Origin: Kitasatospora sp. GAS204B | Lineage (GTDB): Bacteria > Actinomycetota > Actinomycetes > Streptomycetales > Streptomycetaceae | DNA: 64,000 nt | NCBI RefSeq assembly: GCF_029892155.1 | Contig: NZ_JARZAG010000004.1 | Location: forward strand, 124,001 to 188,000 | Direction: 5' to 3' | In this document: positions 1 to 7,949 of the stretch, piece by piece | How the letters are laid out: every line of letters begins with the position of its first letter | How positions within the stretch are numbered: position 1 is the stretch's first letter | Translations under genes and position numbers: made by a program | Notes under the pieces: model-generated | What the model was told of the DNA's origin: nothing | The model's input: only the letters and a program-made list of their open reading frames with translations | The model's database searches: none

Positions 1-1209
1 GAACTCGCCCGGCAGGTCGGCCTGGCCGACGCCCTGGAACCCCCGAGCACCGCCAAGGCCGCCCTGTGGACCAGGGGCGCGCTGCACCCGCTGCCCGGCG
101 GGCAGCTGATGGGCGTCCCCGGCGACCTCGACGCGCTCGCCGCCTCCGGCGTGCTCAGCCCCGAGGGCCTGGCCCGGGTGCGGGCCGAGCGGCCGGCCGC
201 GGTCGCCTCGATCGGCGAGGGCGTGGCGGGCGGCGCGGATGTGGCGATCGGCGCCTTCGTGGCCGAGCGGCTCGGCCAGGAGGTGGTGGACCGGCTGGTC
301 GAGCCGCTGCTCGGCGGTGTCTACGCGGGCCGCGCCGCGGAGATCTCGCTGCGCGCCGCCGTCCCGCAACTGCTCGCGATCGCCCAGGGCGGCGGGTCGC
401 TGGTCGGCGGCGTGCACGCGCTGCTGGACCGCCCGCAGGCCGGCGGCCCGGTCTTCCAGGGCCTGCGCGGCGGGATCGGCACCCTGCCCACCGCCGTCGC
501 CGCCGCCTGCGAGCGGGCCGGCGTCCAACTGCGGTTGCGCACGCCGGTCGGCGAGCTGCGCCGCACCCCCGAGGGCTGGCTGGTCGACGGCGAGGCGTTC
601 GACGCCGTGCTGCTCGCCGTCCCCGCGCCCGTCGCCGCCAAGCTGCTGGCCGCCGACGCGCCGGGCGCCGCCGCCGAGTTGGCCGCGATCGAGTACGCCG
701 GGATGGCCCTGGTCACCCTCGCCTTCGACCGCACCGAACTGGCCGATCCGCCGCCGGGCAGCGGATTCCTGGTCCCCCCGGTGGACGGCCGCTCGATCAA
801 GGCCGCCACCTTCTCCAGCCGGAAGTGGGGCTGGCTGGCGAGCGCCGCCCCCGACAGCTTCGTGCTGCGCACCTCGCTCGGCCGGTACCGCGAGGAGGCG
901 GCGCTCGACCTGGACGACGCCGAACTGGTCGCCCGCTCGCTGGCCGACCTGCGCGCGGCGGTGGGCCTGAGCGCCCGCCCGTACGCGAGCTCGGTCGACC
1001 GGTGGCGGGCCGGCCTGCCGCAGTACCCGGTGGGCCACCAGGAGCGGGTCGGCCGGATCCGGGCCGCCGTCCGGGGCCTGGGCGGCCTCGCGCTGGCGGG
1101 CGCGGCCTACGACGGCGTGGGCATTCCAGCCTGCGTGGCGAGCGCCCGGCGCGCCGTCGACGAATTGTCGACCCCGGCGCCGGGGCAGAGCGCGCGAAAG
1201 GGAGAATGA
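1..1209 (+). CDS. hemY: Protoporphyrinogen/coproporphyrinogen oxidase, C-terminal part
   Basis: Reading frame open from the first base, so the gene begins outside the window; 402 residues are visible. It is a FAD-dependent oxidase of the amine-oxidase fold that aromatises the porphyrinogen ring. The visible part contains the substrate-binding middle region and ends with the typical C-terminal FAD-contacting segment '[23 protein letters not shown]' (around residues 360-382 of the visible part; the family has [13 protein letters not shown]). The next gene, hemQ, follows after 4 nt, so the two are almost certainly co-transcribed. In actinobacteria with HemQ the pathway runs through coproporphyrin, so the true substrate is probably coproporphyrinogen III (enzyme name CgoX). 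The N-terminal Rossmann GxGxxG motif is not in view. Confidence 0.9.
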   Translation, partial: ELARQVGLADALEPPSTAKAALWTRGALHPLPGGQLMGVPGDLDALAASGVLSPEGLARVRAERPAAVASIGEGVAGGADVAIGAFVAERLGQEVVDRLVEPLLGGVYAGRAAEISLRAAVPQLLAIAQGGGSLVGGVHALLDRPQAGGPVFQGLRGGIGTLPTAVAAACERAGVQLRLRTPVGELRRTPEGWLVDGEAFDAVLLAVPAPVAAKLLAADAPGAAAELAAIEYAGMALVTLAFDRTELADPPPGSGFLVPPVDGRSIKAATFSSRKWGWLASAAPDSFVLRTSLGRYREEAALDLDDAELVARSLADLRAAVGLSARPYASSVDRWRAGLPQYPVGHQERVGRIRAAVRGLGGLALAGAAYDGVGIPACVASARRAVDELSTPAPGQSARKGE

Positions 1210-1213
1210 GGGC

Positions 1214-1927
1214 ATGACCGATACCGCTGAGCAGACGTCGCAGAAGAAGAAGGCCCGGGACCTGAACCAGGTCATCCGCTACACCATGTGGTCGGTGTTC
1301 CAGCTGAAGGACGCGCTCCCCGAGGACCGCGCCGCGCTGGCCACCGAGGTCGAGGAACTGTTCGAGCAGCTGGCCGCCAAGGACGTCACGGTGCGCGGCA
1401 GCTACGACGTCTCGGGCCTGCGCGCCGACGCCGATCTGATGATCTGGTGGCACGCCGCCGACTCCGACGACCTGCAGGAGGCGTACAACCGCTTCCGCCG
1501 CACCGGGCTCGGCCGCCTGCTCAAGCCGGTCTGGTCGAACATGGCGCTGCACCGCCCCGCCGAGTTCAACAAGTCGCACATCCCGGCCTTCCTCGCCGAC
1601 GAGCACGCCCGCGAGTACGTCTGCGTCTACCCGTTCGTCCGCTCCTACGAGTGGTACCTGCTGCCGGACGACGAGCGCCGGGCGATGCTCGCCGAGCACG
1701 GCCAGATGGCCCGTGGCTACCCGGACGTGCGGGCCAACACGGTCGCCTCGTTCGCGCTCGGCGACTACGAGTGGCTGCTCGCCTTCGAGGCGGACGAGCT
1801 GCACCGGATCGTGGACCTGATGCGCGACCTGCGCCCGTCCCGCGCGCGCCTGCACGTGCGCGAGGAGGTGCCGTTCTTCACCGGTCGCCGCAAGCCGATC
1901 AGCGAGCTGCTGAACGGCCTGGTCTGA
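1214..1927 (+). CDS. hemQ: Coproheme decarboxylase HemQ/ChdC
   Basis: 237 residues, the usual length for the actinobacterial enzyme (chlorite-dismutase fold). It converts Fe-coproporphyrin III to haem b with hydrogen peroxide, the last step of the coproporphyrin-dependent pathway. The conserved block '[13 protein letters not shown]' (residues 139-151) contains the tyrosines from which the catalytic Tyr is drawn, and 'MLAEHG' (158-163) matches the region of the proximal haem-ligand His (H162 here). A GGGAG-type ribosome-binding site lies in the end of the upstream oxidase gene, 4 nt away. It ends in a short convergent gap with a CTGACGC-type 7-bp repeat (1931-1950). Confidence 0.92.
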   Translation: MTDTAEQTSQKKKARDLNQVIRYTMWSVFQLKDALPEDRAALATEVEELFEQLAAKDVTVRGSYDVSGLRADADLMIWWHAADSDDLQEAYNRFRRTGLGRLLKPVWSNMALHRPAEFNKSHIPAFLADEHAREYVCVYPFVRSYEWYLLPDDERRAMLAEHGQMARGYPDVRANTVASFALGDYEWLLAFEADELHRIVDLMRDLRPSRARLHVREEVPFFTGRRKPISELLNGLV

Positions 1928-1960
1928 TCCCTGACGCCTGACGCCTGACGGCGGGCTCGG

Positions 1961-2746
1961 CTAACCCCGCAGCGCCATCCGCAGGCGGGCGTCCTGCAGC
2001 GCGTCCGCGCCGTCGATCGCCACCGCCGTGAGCAGCAGGCGCTCGGCATCGCGCGTGCCCGCGCCCTCGCTGCTCGCGCGGCGGGGGCGGCGGCGCAGCT
2101 CGCGCAGGACCTGGTCGCCGGCCGGGGCGGCCCAGCGTGTGTAGGGGTGCACGTCCACCCGGGCCATCAGCAGGGTGCCGGTGGTGAGGATCAGCGGCAG
2201 CGAGAACCAGGCCAGGGTGGCGGCGCTGTCGTGCCGCCCGGGCCCGGTCAGCGTCATCGCCGCGACCAGCAGCACCGCCGAGAGCAGCAGCGCCTGGCGG
2301 ACCTGACGCACCGCCAGCATCGTGCTCTCGCGGATCCCCGCCGGGGTGGCCAGGCCCGCCAGCGAGAGCCGGGCGCCGATCTCGGCCACCGTCGGATGCT
2401 CGCTGAGCGCCTCGCGCAGCTCCGCCGTCCGGCACTGCCCCTCCGGGCCTATCTCGCTGATCAGCGCGCGCTCCAGGCGACTGCGGCCCTGCGGGTCGAC
2501 CACCGTGGTCCAGCCGGTGTGCGCCAGGTGCAGCCGGCCGCGCCCGTTCATCAGCACCAGCGCGAGGTCCACCACCCGCTCCGGGCCGCCGGCCAGGTAC
2601 GCCGTCTCGTAGAGCCCGATCGCCACCTGGTCCGTCTCCTCCTCCGTCAACCCCACCGACGCGTCGGCCGAGGCGGCGGCCCGGACCAGACGCAGACAGG
2701 CGAGAACCGCGACGACGCAGGCCGGGACCAGGAAGAGCAACCACAT
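1961..2746 (-). CDS. TIGR04222-type membrane protein of unknown function
   Basis: About 261 residues from the ATG at 2746 (a longer ATG at 2767 and GTG at 2797 are also open; an AGGG sits just before 2746). Membrane segments are predicted by eye at residues 1-22, 152-169 and 176-196. The soluble part between the first two contains 'AYLAGGPERVVDLAL' (49-63), typical of the actinobacterial TIGR04222 family, followed by a basic C-terminal tail. Function is unknown. It is the last gene of a reverse-strand set after a membrane protein and a sigma factor (87-nt gap), so it may belong to an envelope-response cluster, but that is inference from position only. Confidence 0.65.
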   Translation of the reverse strand: MWLLFLVPACVVAVLACLRLVRAAASADASVGLTEEETDQVAIGLYETAYLAGGPERVVDLALVLMNGRGRLHLAHTGWTTVVDPQGRSRLERALISEIGPEGQCRTAELREALSEHPTVAEIGARLSLAGLATPAGIRESTMLAVRQVRQALLLSAVLLVAAMTLTGPGRHDSAATLAWFSLPLILTTGTLLMARVDVHPYTRWAAPAGDQVLRELRRRPRRASSEGAGTRDAERLLLTAVAIDGADALQDARLRMALRG

Positions 2747-2833
2747 GGGCCCTGTTCTAGACCTCATGAGCGCGAACTGGGAACAAACCGTGGGCACGAT
2801 ACCGAATCGTGACCGGCGGGCAGCCGGCGGGCC

Positions 2834-3334
2834 TCAGCTGAACAGCACCGCCCGGTCCGTGCCCAGGTGCCCGCGCAGCACGGTGAGGGCGCGCATGCTC
2901 TGCGACTTCACCACCGAGGTGCTCAACCCGAGGATCTCGGCGGTCTGTTCCACGCTCTGGTCCTCCCAGTAGCGCAGCAGCACGATCGCCCGCTCCCGTT
3001 TGGGCAGCAGCGCCAGCGCGTTCAGCAGGGTGAGCCGGTCGGCCGTCGGGTCACCCGGGTGCGGCAGGTCCGGCAGCTGATCCACTGCCAACTCGCTGCT
3101 GCTGCGCAGCCGCTTGTGGTCGAGCAGCGTGTTGAGCAGCACCTTGCGGGCGTAGCCGAACGGGTCGCTGCCGTGCCGGGCCAGCCGGTTCCAGGCCACG
3201 TACATCTTGGTGAGGGTGCTCTGGGTCAGATCCTGGGCCAAGTGCCAGTCCCGGCACATCAGGTAGGCGATCTGCCGCAGGCGGGTGACGTTCGCCTCGG
3301 CGAAGGCGGTGAAGTCGGCTTCGTTGCGCACCAT
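2834..3334 (-). CDS. SigE-family (TIGR02983-like) RNA polymerase sigma factor
   Basis: 166 residues, the normal size for the small two-domain ECF-like 'SigE family' of actinomycetes. Region 2 spans about residues 14-51 (core-binding and -10 recognition, with 'CRDWHLAQDLTQSTLTKMYVAW'-like sequence) and region 4 about 101-157 with the helix-turn-helix around 'SVEQTAEILGLSTSVVKSQ'. The ATG at 3334 has a GGGAG ribosome-binding site 8 nt upstream. The preceding gene (3409-4326) encodes a single-pass membrane protein that could be its regulator; unusually the membrane protein comes first and the sigma gene second. It probably directs a small envelope-related regulon, possibly including its own operon; no ECF promoter signature was identified. 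Confidence 0.85.
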   Translation of the reverse strand: MVRNEADFTAFAEANVTRLRQIAYLMCRDWHLAQDLTQSTLTKMYVAWNRLARHGSDPFGYARKVLLNTLLDHKRLRSSSELAVDQLPDLPHPGDPTADRLTLLNALALLPKRERAIVLLRYWEDQSVEQTAEILGLSTSVVKSQSMRALTVLRGHLGTDRAVLFS

Positions 3335-3408
3335 CGGTCTCCCGGTCTCGGTGGGTGGAAAAGGGGGGAGCCGCGACCCCGTGCGGGGCCGCGGCGATGA
3401 TGGTGCGG

Positions 3409-4326
3409 TTACTTGGTGATGGGCAGGTCGGGGTACTTCGCGTCGGCGGCCTGGACGAACGAGGCCGGCATCAGGTAGTTGATCGCGGGCGTGCCGGCCA
3501 GGGCGAGCGCCTGCTCCTGGGTCAGTGGCGCCACGGCCGGGCTCGTGATGCCGGCCGCGCCGGTGCAGTTGGGCATCCAGACCGTGACGTCGACGCCGTC
3601 GTGCCGCCGCAGCACGATGATCGAGTGCTGGAAGCAGGCGGCCGGGTTGGACACCACCTCGAACTGCTCGCCGCTGGGCGTGGTCGAACAGCGGTAGCTG
3701 TAGCCGGCGGGCCAGTCACCCGGCTGGCAGAACGAGTACTGCGACTTGAAGGCCGCGACCTCCAACTGGGCCGTGCCCTGCGCCGTGTGCACGTTGAGGC
3801 TGACGTAGGGGCTGGGACTCTGCGAACCGCCCAGCTTGGCCGAGTAGTTGTCCGTGCTGAGTCCGCTCGGCAGGGCGTGCAGCACCGCGTCCAGCAGGCC
3901 GGCCGGGCTGTCCGGGACCAGCACGCCGGACGACGTTGCGGCGGAGGCGCTGGGGGCCCCGGGCGTGGGCGACGCCGTGACAACCGATGGCGCACCGGGC
4001 GCGCTGGGTGTCGCGGAACTCGACGGCGTACCGGCCGCGCTGGGCGTCGCGGAAGCCGACGGCGTACCGGCCGCGGCCGCGCTCAGCTCGGCCCGGTGAG
4101 CCGGACCGCTGCCCAGCACCCCGACCAGCACGCTCGCCGCGACGGCCACGGCGGTCACCGAGCCGGTGACCGCGCCCACGGTCCGCCGCCGCCGCTGCCG
4201 GCGTCCGCGCTGGGTGGCCAGCGTGACGACGTCGCCCAGCGGCGGTCCGTTGAGCGCGGCGAGCTCGGTGTCCAGCGCATGATGAAACTCGTCGGGTCGG
4301 AACCCGTCGCTCTCGTTTTCGTTCAT
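3409..4326 (-). CDS. Single-pass membrane protein, candidate sigma-factor regulator
   Basis: 305 residues: a 49-residue cytoplasmic N-terminus ending in 'RGRRQRRRRT', a membrane segment at about 50-74, an extracytoplasmic Ala/Ser/Thr/Pro-rich linker (about 80-135) with a 12-residue repeat (TPSxSATPSAxG), then a domain of about 165 residues with four cysteines (two flanking 'QPGDWPAGYSYR', one in 'AACFQHS', one in 'MPNCTG'). No known enzymatic motif. The topology resembles anti-sigma factors or sensors, and the next gene on the same strand (74 nt away) is a sigma factor; no HxxxCxxC zinc anti-sigma motif is present, so the role is inferred. The ribosome-binding site (GAGGGA) lies in one arm of a 13-bp inverted repeat. 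Confidence 0.7.
   Translation of the reverse strand: MNENESDGFRPDEFHHALDTELAALNGPPLGDVVTLATQRGRRQRRRRTVGAVTGSVTAVAVAASVLVGVLGSGPAHRAELSAAAAGTPSASATPSAAGTPSSSATPSAPGAPSVVTASPTPGAPSASAATSSGVLVPDSPAGLLDAVLHALPSGLSTDNYSAKLGGSQSPSPYVSLNVHTAQGTAQLEVAAFKSQYSFCQPGDWPAGYSYRCSTTPSGEQFEVVSNPAACFQHSIIVLRRHDGVDVTVWMPNCTGAAGITSPAVAPLTQEQALALAGTPAINYLMPASFVQAADAKYPDLPITK
3986..4085. repeat. 36-bp tandem repeat in the linker of the membrane protein
   Basis: Units starting near 3986, 4022 and 4058 share GA(T/C)GGCG(C/T)ACCGG...CGCTGGG(T/C)GTCGCGGAA with a 36-nt period; the third copy is incomplete. They encode a 12-residue Thr/Pro/Ser/Ala repeat. The in-frame period means copy-number change would alter linker length without breaking the gene. 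Confidence 0.8.
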
Positions 4327-4328
4327 GT

Positions 4329-4445
4329 CGATTGCTGTCCCTCTGATGTCGGTCGCACGCCGGCTGTGCGGACCCGCTGCTGCGGGCTCTGCTCACCAGG
4401 ACGGGTCGGACCGGCGGTTCGGTCGCAACCGCGGGACAGCAATCG
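4329..4445 (-). promoter_or_regulatory. Leader with long-range inverted repeat covering the ribosome-binding site
   Basis: CGATTGCTGTCCC at 4329-4341 is the exact reverse complement of GGGACAGCAATCG at 4433-4445 (13 bp, 91 nt between). On the reverse strand the downstream arm includes the GGGA of the GAGGGA ribosome-binding site and ends 2 nt before the ATG of the gene at 4326. If the transcript starts upstream of 4445 the two arms could pair and hide the translation start. A smaller hairpin CCCGC-TGCT-GCGGG lies inside (4372-4386). Confidence 0.5.
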
Positions 4446-4456
4446 AAATCGACGCG

Positions 4457-4861
4457 CTACTCGGCCGGCCGCAGGGTCAGCGAGATGCTGTTGATGCAGT
4501 ACCGCTGGTCGGTCGGCGTTTCATAGCCCTCGCCCTCGAAGACATGGCCCAGGTGGCCGCCGCAACGCGCGCAGCGGACCTCGACCCGGCGCATGCCCAT
4601 CGTGGTGTCCTCGATGTACTGGACCCGGTCCTCGGCCAGCGGCGCGTAGTAGGAGGGCCAGCCGCAGTGGCTCTCGAACTTGGTCTCCGAGCTGAACAGT
4701 TCACTGCCGCAGGCCCGGCAGCTGTACACGCCCACCGTCTTGGTGTCGGTGTACTCGCCGACGAACGGGCGCTCGGTGCCCGCCTCACGCAGCACGTGGT
4801 ACTCCTGCGGGCTGAGTTGGGCTCGCCACTCGCCCTCGGTCTTCTCGATCTCGTAGCTCAT
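4457..4861 (-). CDS. msrB: Peptide-methionine (R)-S-oxide reductase MsrB
   Basis: 134 residues, full length. It reduces the R epimer of methionine sulfoxide in proteins, a repair step after oxidative damage. Two CxxC pairs (C48/C51 and C97/C100) bind the structural zinc; the catalytic Cys is C122 in 'RYCINSISL', and the family blocks 'HCGWPSY' (65-71) and 'GGHLGHVF' (101-108) are intact. A strong AAGGAGGT ribosome-binding site precedes the ATG. It starts 12 nt after the murC stop, so the two form an operon. Confidence 0.95.
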   Translation of the reverse strand: MSYEIEKTEGEWRAQLSPQEYHVLREAGTERPFVGEYTDTKTVGVYSCRACGSELFSSETKFESHCGWPSYYAPLAEDRVQYIEDTTMGMRRVEVRCARCGGHLGHVFEGEGYETPTDQRYCINSISLTLRPAE

Positions 4862-4873
4862 CTCTGACCTCCT

Positions 4874-6307
4874 TCAGACCGCATCAGCAGCCAGCCGCTC
4901 CAGGCCATTCCCGATTTCGTCCAAGATCGCCGGTCCCAGGTTGGTCACGTCGCCGGCGCCCATGGTCAGCACCAGGTCGCCCGGTGCGGCCAGCTCGGCC
5001 AGCGCCGCGGCGGCGGCCGCGAAGTCGTGTTCGGCGGTCACCTCGGCACCCGCGCGGCGGGCCGCGTCGATGATCAGCTCGCTGGTCACGCCCGGGATCG
5101 GGTCCTCGCGCGCCGGGTAGATGTCGAGCACCACCGAGGCGTCGGCCAGTGCCAGGGCCTGGCCCATCTCCTCGGCCAGCTGCTGGGTCCGGCTGAACAG
5201 GTGCGGCTGGAAGACCACCAGCACCCGGCCGGCGCCGGCCTCCCGGATCGCCTCCAGGTCGGCGGTCATCTCGGTGGGGTGGTGCGCGTAGGAGTCGATC
5301 ACCTGCACGCCGCGCGCCTCGCCCTTGAGCTGCAGGCGCCGGCGCACGCCGGTGTACGAGCCGAGCGCCTTGGCCAGGTCCTCGGCCGGCACGCCGAGCG
5401 CGACACCGGCGGCCAGGGCGGCGACGGCGTTGTGCGCGTAGTGCCGCCCGGGCACCGAGACGGTGAAGGCCAGCTCGCGGCCGTCCAGCTCGACGGTGAC
5501 CTCGCTGGTCATGCCGCGCGCGGCCACCGAGACCACCCGTACGGTGGCGTCCTCGGCGGCTCCGACGGTGACGATCCGCACCCCCGCGGCGGTCAGGCCG
5601 TCGCGGCCGGCCACCCGTGCGGTCAGCTCGCGGGCGCCCCCGTGGTCGGCGGAGATCACCAGGGTGCCGCCGGGCTCGATCCGGGCGACGAAGGTCTCGA
5701 AGGAGTCGTAGATCTCGTCCATCGACGCGTAGTTGGCGTGGTGGTCGAGCTCCACGTTGAGGATGATCGCCACCTCGGGCGCGTACTTGTGGAAGCTGCG
5801 GTCGCTCTCGTCCGCCTCGGCCACGAAGATCTCGCCGGTGCCGTGCTGCGCGTTGCTGCCGGGGGCGTCCAGGTCGCCGCCGATCGCGTAGGACGGGTCC
5901 AGGCCCAGCTCGCCGAGCGCGACGGCCAGCATGCTGGTGGTGGTGGTCTTGCCGTGCGTGCCGGCCACCGCCAGCGCGCGCCGCCCGCCCATCAGCGCGG
6001 CCAGCGCGTCCGAGCGGTGCACCACCGGGATGCCGCGCTCGCGGGCGGCCACCAGCTCGGGGTTGTCGGCCCGGATCGCGCTGGAGATCACGATGCTGCT
6101 GGCGCCGTCCGGCACGTTCTCTGCGGTGTGGCCGACCTGGACGGCGGCGCCCAGCTCGCGCAGCGCGAGCACGGTCTCGGACTCCTTCGCGTCACTGCCG
6201 GAGACCTTGGCGCCACGCACCGCGAGGATCTTCGCAAGACCCGACATGCCGGCCCCGCCGATTCCGATGAAGTGCGGGGCGTGCAGGTCGTGGGCGGCGT
6301 CGTTCAA
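4874..6307 (-). CDS. murC: UDP-N-acetylmuramate--L-alanine ligase MurC
   Basis: Cytoplasmic Mur ligase that adds L-alanine to UDP-MurNAc, the first step of peptide-stem synthesis. I chose the TTG at 6307: it has a GGAGA ribosome-binding site 6 nt upstream and gives 477 residues, starting just before the N-terminal nucleotide-binding block 'HFIGIGGAGMSGLAKIL'. The frame stays open further upstream to an ATG at 6502, but that adds 65 residues of low-complexity sequence covering a hairpin and is unlikely. The central ATP-binding loop is 'GTHGKTTTTSML'; 'DSYAHHPTE' is the typical C-terminal-domain motif. Followed at once by msrB. Confidence 0.93.
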   Translation of the reverse strand: MNDAAHDLHAPHFIGIGGAGMSGLAKILAVRGAKVSGSDAKESETVLALRELGAAVQVGHTAENVPDGASSIVISSAIRADNPELVAARERGIPVVHRSDALAALMGGRRALAVAGTHGKTTTTSMLAVALGELGLDPSYAIGGDLDAPGSNAQHGTGEIFVAEADESDRSFHKYAPEVAIILNVELDHHANYASMDEIYDSFETFVARIEPGGTLVISADHGGARELTARVAGRDGLTAAGVRIVTVGAAEDATVRVVSVAARGMTSEVTVELDGRELAFTVSVPGRHYAHNAVAALAAGVALGVPAEDLAKALGSYTGVRRRLQLKGEARGVQVIDSYAHHPTEMTADLEAIREAGAGRVLVVFQPHLFSRTQQLAEEMGQALALADASVVLDIYPAREDPIPGVTSELIIDAARRAGAEVTAEHDFAAAAAALAELAAPGDLVLTMGAGDVTNLGPAILDEIGNGLERLAADAV

Positions 6308-6344
6308 GGCAGTCTCCAGAGCTGAAGAGGCGAGCTGAAATGGC

Positions 6345-6380
6345 GAATCGTCCTCGCGGGCATTCCCGCAAGGACGATTC
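6345..6380 (-). promoter_or_regulatory. 16-bp hairpin in the murC leader
   Basis: Arms 6345-6360 and 6365-6380 with a 4-nt loop. As DNA there is one mismatch, but read as reverse-strand RNA it becomes a G-U pair, so the helix is complete only in the murC-sense transcript. It ends about 38 nt upstream of the murC TTG start. It could terminate transcripts from the upstream Usp-like gene or act in the murC leader. The rest of 6308-6570 shows nothing I can name. Confidence 0.6.
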
Positions 6381-6570
6381 TGCCACCAGCCGGGCGACTG
6401 ACCCGCGACGCAGTGGAGGGTGGGGGCCGCCGAGGTGGGGGCACCTTCCGGCCGAAGGCTGGGGGCGAGGCGGGACCCGCCCGCAGCGGAGGAGCGGGTC
6501 ACCAGGCCCCATGTCAGGGGACCGGGCCCCAGGCCCGCGAGGGTGTCGCCGCTCGGGGCCGCCGGGTGGG

Positions 6571-7029
6571 TCAGGCCTCGCTGGCGAAGAGCTTCAGCAC
6601 CGGCACGCCGACCTTGTGCCGGGCCTTGGAGGCCCAGTCGCGGTGGAAGAACTCCTCCACGAAGTGCGGCGCGGTCAGCACCAGGACCTCGTCCGCCGAG
6701 GACTCCTCGACCACCGTGCGCAGGGTGTCCAGCGGGTCGGCCTCGACCACCTGGCCGGCCGCCTCGGCGCCGGCCTGTCGCAGGTGGCGCAGGCTGTGCT
6801 CGAGCGACTCGGCGACCACCGCCGGTCCGTTCGCCTCGTCGTGCTCGTGCACCGCCTTGTCGAGATGCCCGAGCGCCACGTCGTCGAGGGAGCGCAGCAG
6901 TTCGTCCTGCTTGCCGCGCGGTTGCATCAGGACGACGAACGAGACCTTCTCCTCACCGTGCAGGGTGGTGACCAGCTCCACATCGGCGTCGGAGAGCGCC
7001 TTTTCGATCATCAGTACGGTTTTGAACAC
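6571..7029 (-). CDS. Universal-stress-protein-like alpha/beta protein
   Basis: 152 residues from the GTG at 7029, which follows a GGAAGGGA ribosome-binding site; the frame remains open to 7122 without a better start. The order of strands and helices and the C-terminal block ('SADEVLVLTAPHFVEEFFHRDWASKARHKVGVPVLKLF') look like a UspA-type nucleotide-binding fold, without a clear G-2x-G-9x-G-S/T ATP loop. From memory, relatives in streptomycete genomes are sometimes labelled indole-3-glycerol phosphate synthase; at 152 residues this cannot be a TrpC barrel. Function unknown; it lies between murC and a RibD-like gene on the same strand. Confidence 0.65.
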   Translation of the reverse strand: MFKTVLMIEKALSDADVELVTTLHGEEKVSFVVLMQPRGKQDELLRSLDDVALGHLDKAVHEHDEANGPAVVAESLEHSLRHLRQAGAEAAGQVVEADPLDTLRTVVEESSADEVLVLTAPHFVEEFFHRDWASKARHKVGVPVLKLFASEA

Positions 7030-7144
7030 TAGAGTCCCTTCCGTGTTACAGGCCCCCGGGGTCCGGTGTCCCCTCCCATACTGCCCGGAGGAAGCTTTCC
7101 TCACGCGGCACATGTGGCGCACGGGCCACCTGGAGAGTGGGCGG

Positions 7145-7912
7145 TTACTCGGGGGTACGGCAGTAGCGAGTGAAGAGGAAACCTTTCTGCTCGATCAATG
7201 AGACCAGCCGCATCCGCTGTGCGTCAGCCATTTCCACACCGTGCATGATCCGTGGCGCGTCCCCGGCGGTCAGCAGCGGGGCCAGCGACAGGCACAGCTC
7301 GTCCAGCAGCCCGTCGGCGGCCAGCTGGGCCAGCAGGCGGGGGCCGCCCTCAGTGAGCTGCCGGGTCCAGCCGCGCGCGGTCAGCTCGGCCTGGGCCGCC
7401 GTGAGGTCGACCCCGCCGCGACCCGTCGTGATCACGTCGGCCACCTTCCGCACCGCGGTCAGCGCGGCCGCCGGGGCGTCCTCGGGCGCGATCACCACGG
7501 TGCGCACCAGCGCTTCGGTGAACAGCGGTGCGTCCAGGTCCAGCACCAGGCTGCGGCTGACGATCGCGATCACCGGCGCCGGCGCCTGCCCGGCGGCCGC
7601 GCGAGCCGCCGCGAAGTCGGCGCGCGCCCTGGCCGGACGGTAGCCCTCGGCCCGGACCGTCTCCGCGCCCACCAGCACCACGTCGGCGAGTGCCCGCAGC
7701 ACGCCGAAGATCCGCTTGTCGGCGTCGCCGGAGAGCCCTTCGGAGAGGCCGGAGAGCTTCGCGGCCCCGTCCAGCGAGCCGACCATGTTGGCCCGCAGCC
7801 AGGGCCGGCCCGCGGCCACCTGCTCGGGATAGGCGTAGGTGTCGGCCAACGCCTCCAGCGCGGCGGGATCGGCGTGGTCGGCGGAGTGTGACGGACGGAT
7901 CAGCTGGCGCAT
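7145..7912 (-). CDS. RibD C-terminal-domain (pyrimidine reductase family) protein
   Basis: 255 residues from the ATG at 7912. It has the dihydrofolate-reductase-like fold of riboflavin pathway reductases: 'RANMVGSLDGAAKLSG' near the N-terminus, 'LADVVLVGAETVRAEGYRP' in the middle and 'QLTEGGPRLLAQL' towards the end are the NADPH- and substrate-binding blocks. The deaminase domain of full RibD is absent and no other rib gene is nearby, so it may reduce a different pyrimidine or act as a stand-alone reductase. It diverges from zapE with only 37 nt between the two start codons. Confidence 0.78.
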   Translation of the reverse strand: MRQLIRPSHSADHADPAALEALADTYAYPEQVAAGRPWLRANMVGSLDGAAKLSGLSEGLSGDADKRIFGVLRALADVVLVGAETVRAEGYRPARARADFAAARAAAGQAPAPVIAIVSRSLVLDLDAPLFTEALVRTVVIAPEDAPAAALTAVRKVADVITTGRGGVDLTAAQAELTARGWTRQLTEGGPRLLAQLAADGLLDELCLSLAPLLTAGDAPRIMHGVEMADAQRMRLVSLIEQKGFLFTRYCRTPE

Positions 7913-7949
7913 GTCTGGCAGTCTTCCACGACGCGTACTCTTGACTACC

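Noticed and set aside
6571..7029. Indole-3-glycerol phosphate synthase
   Set aside because: 152 residues with a Usp-like layout cannot form the TrpC barrel, and none of its motifs is present.
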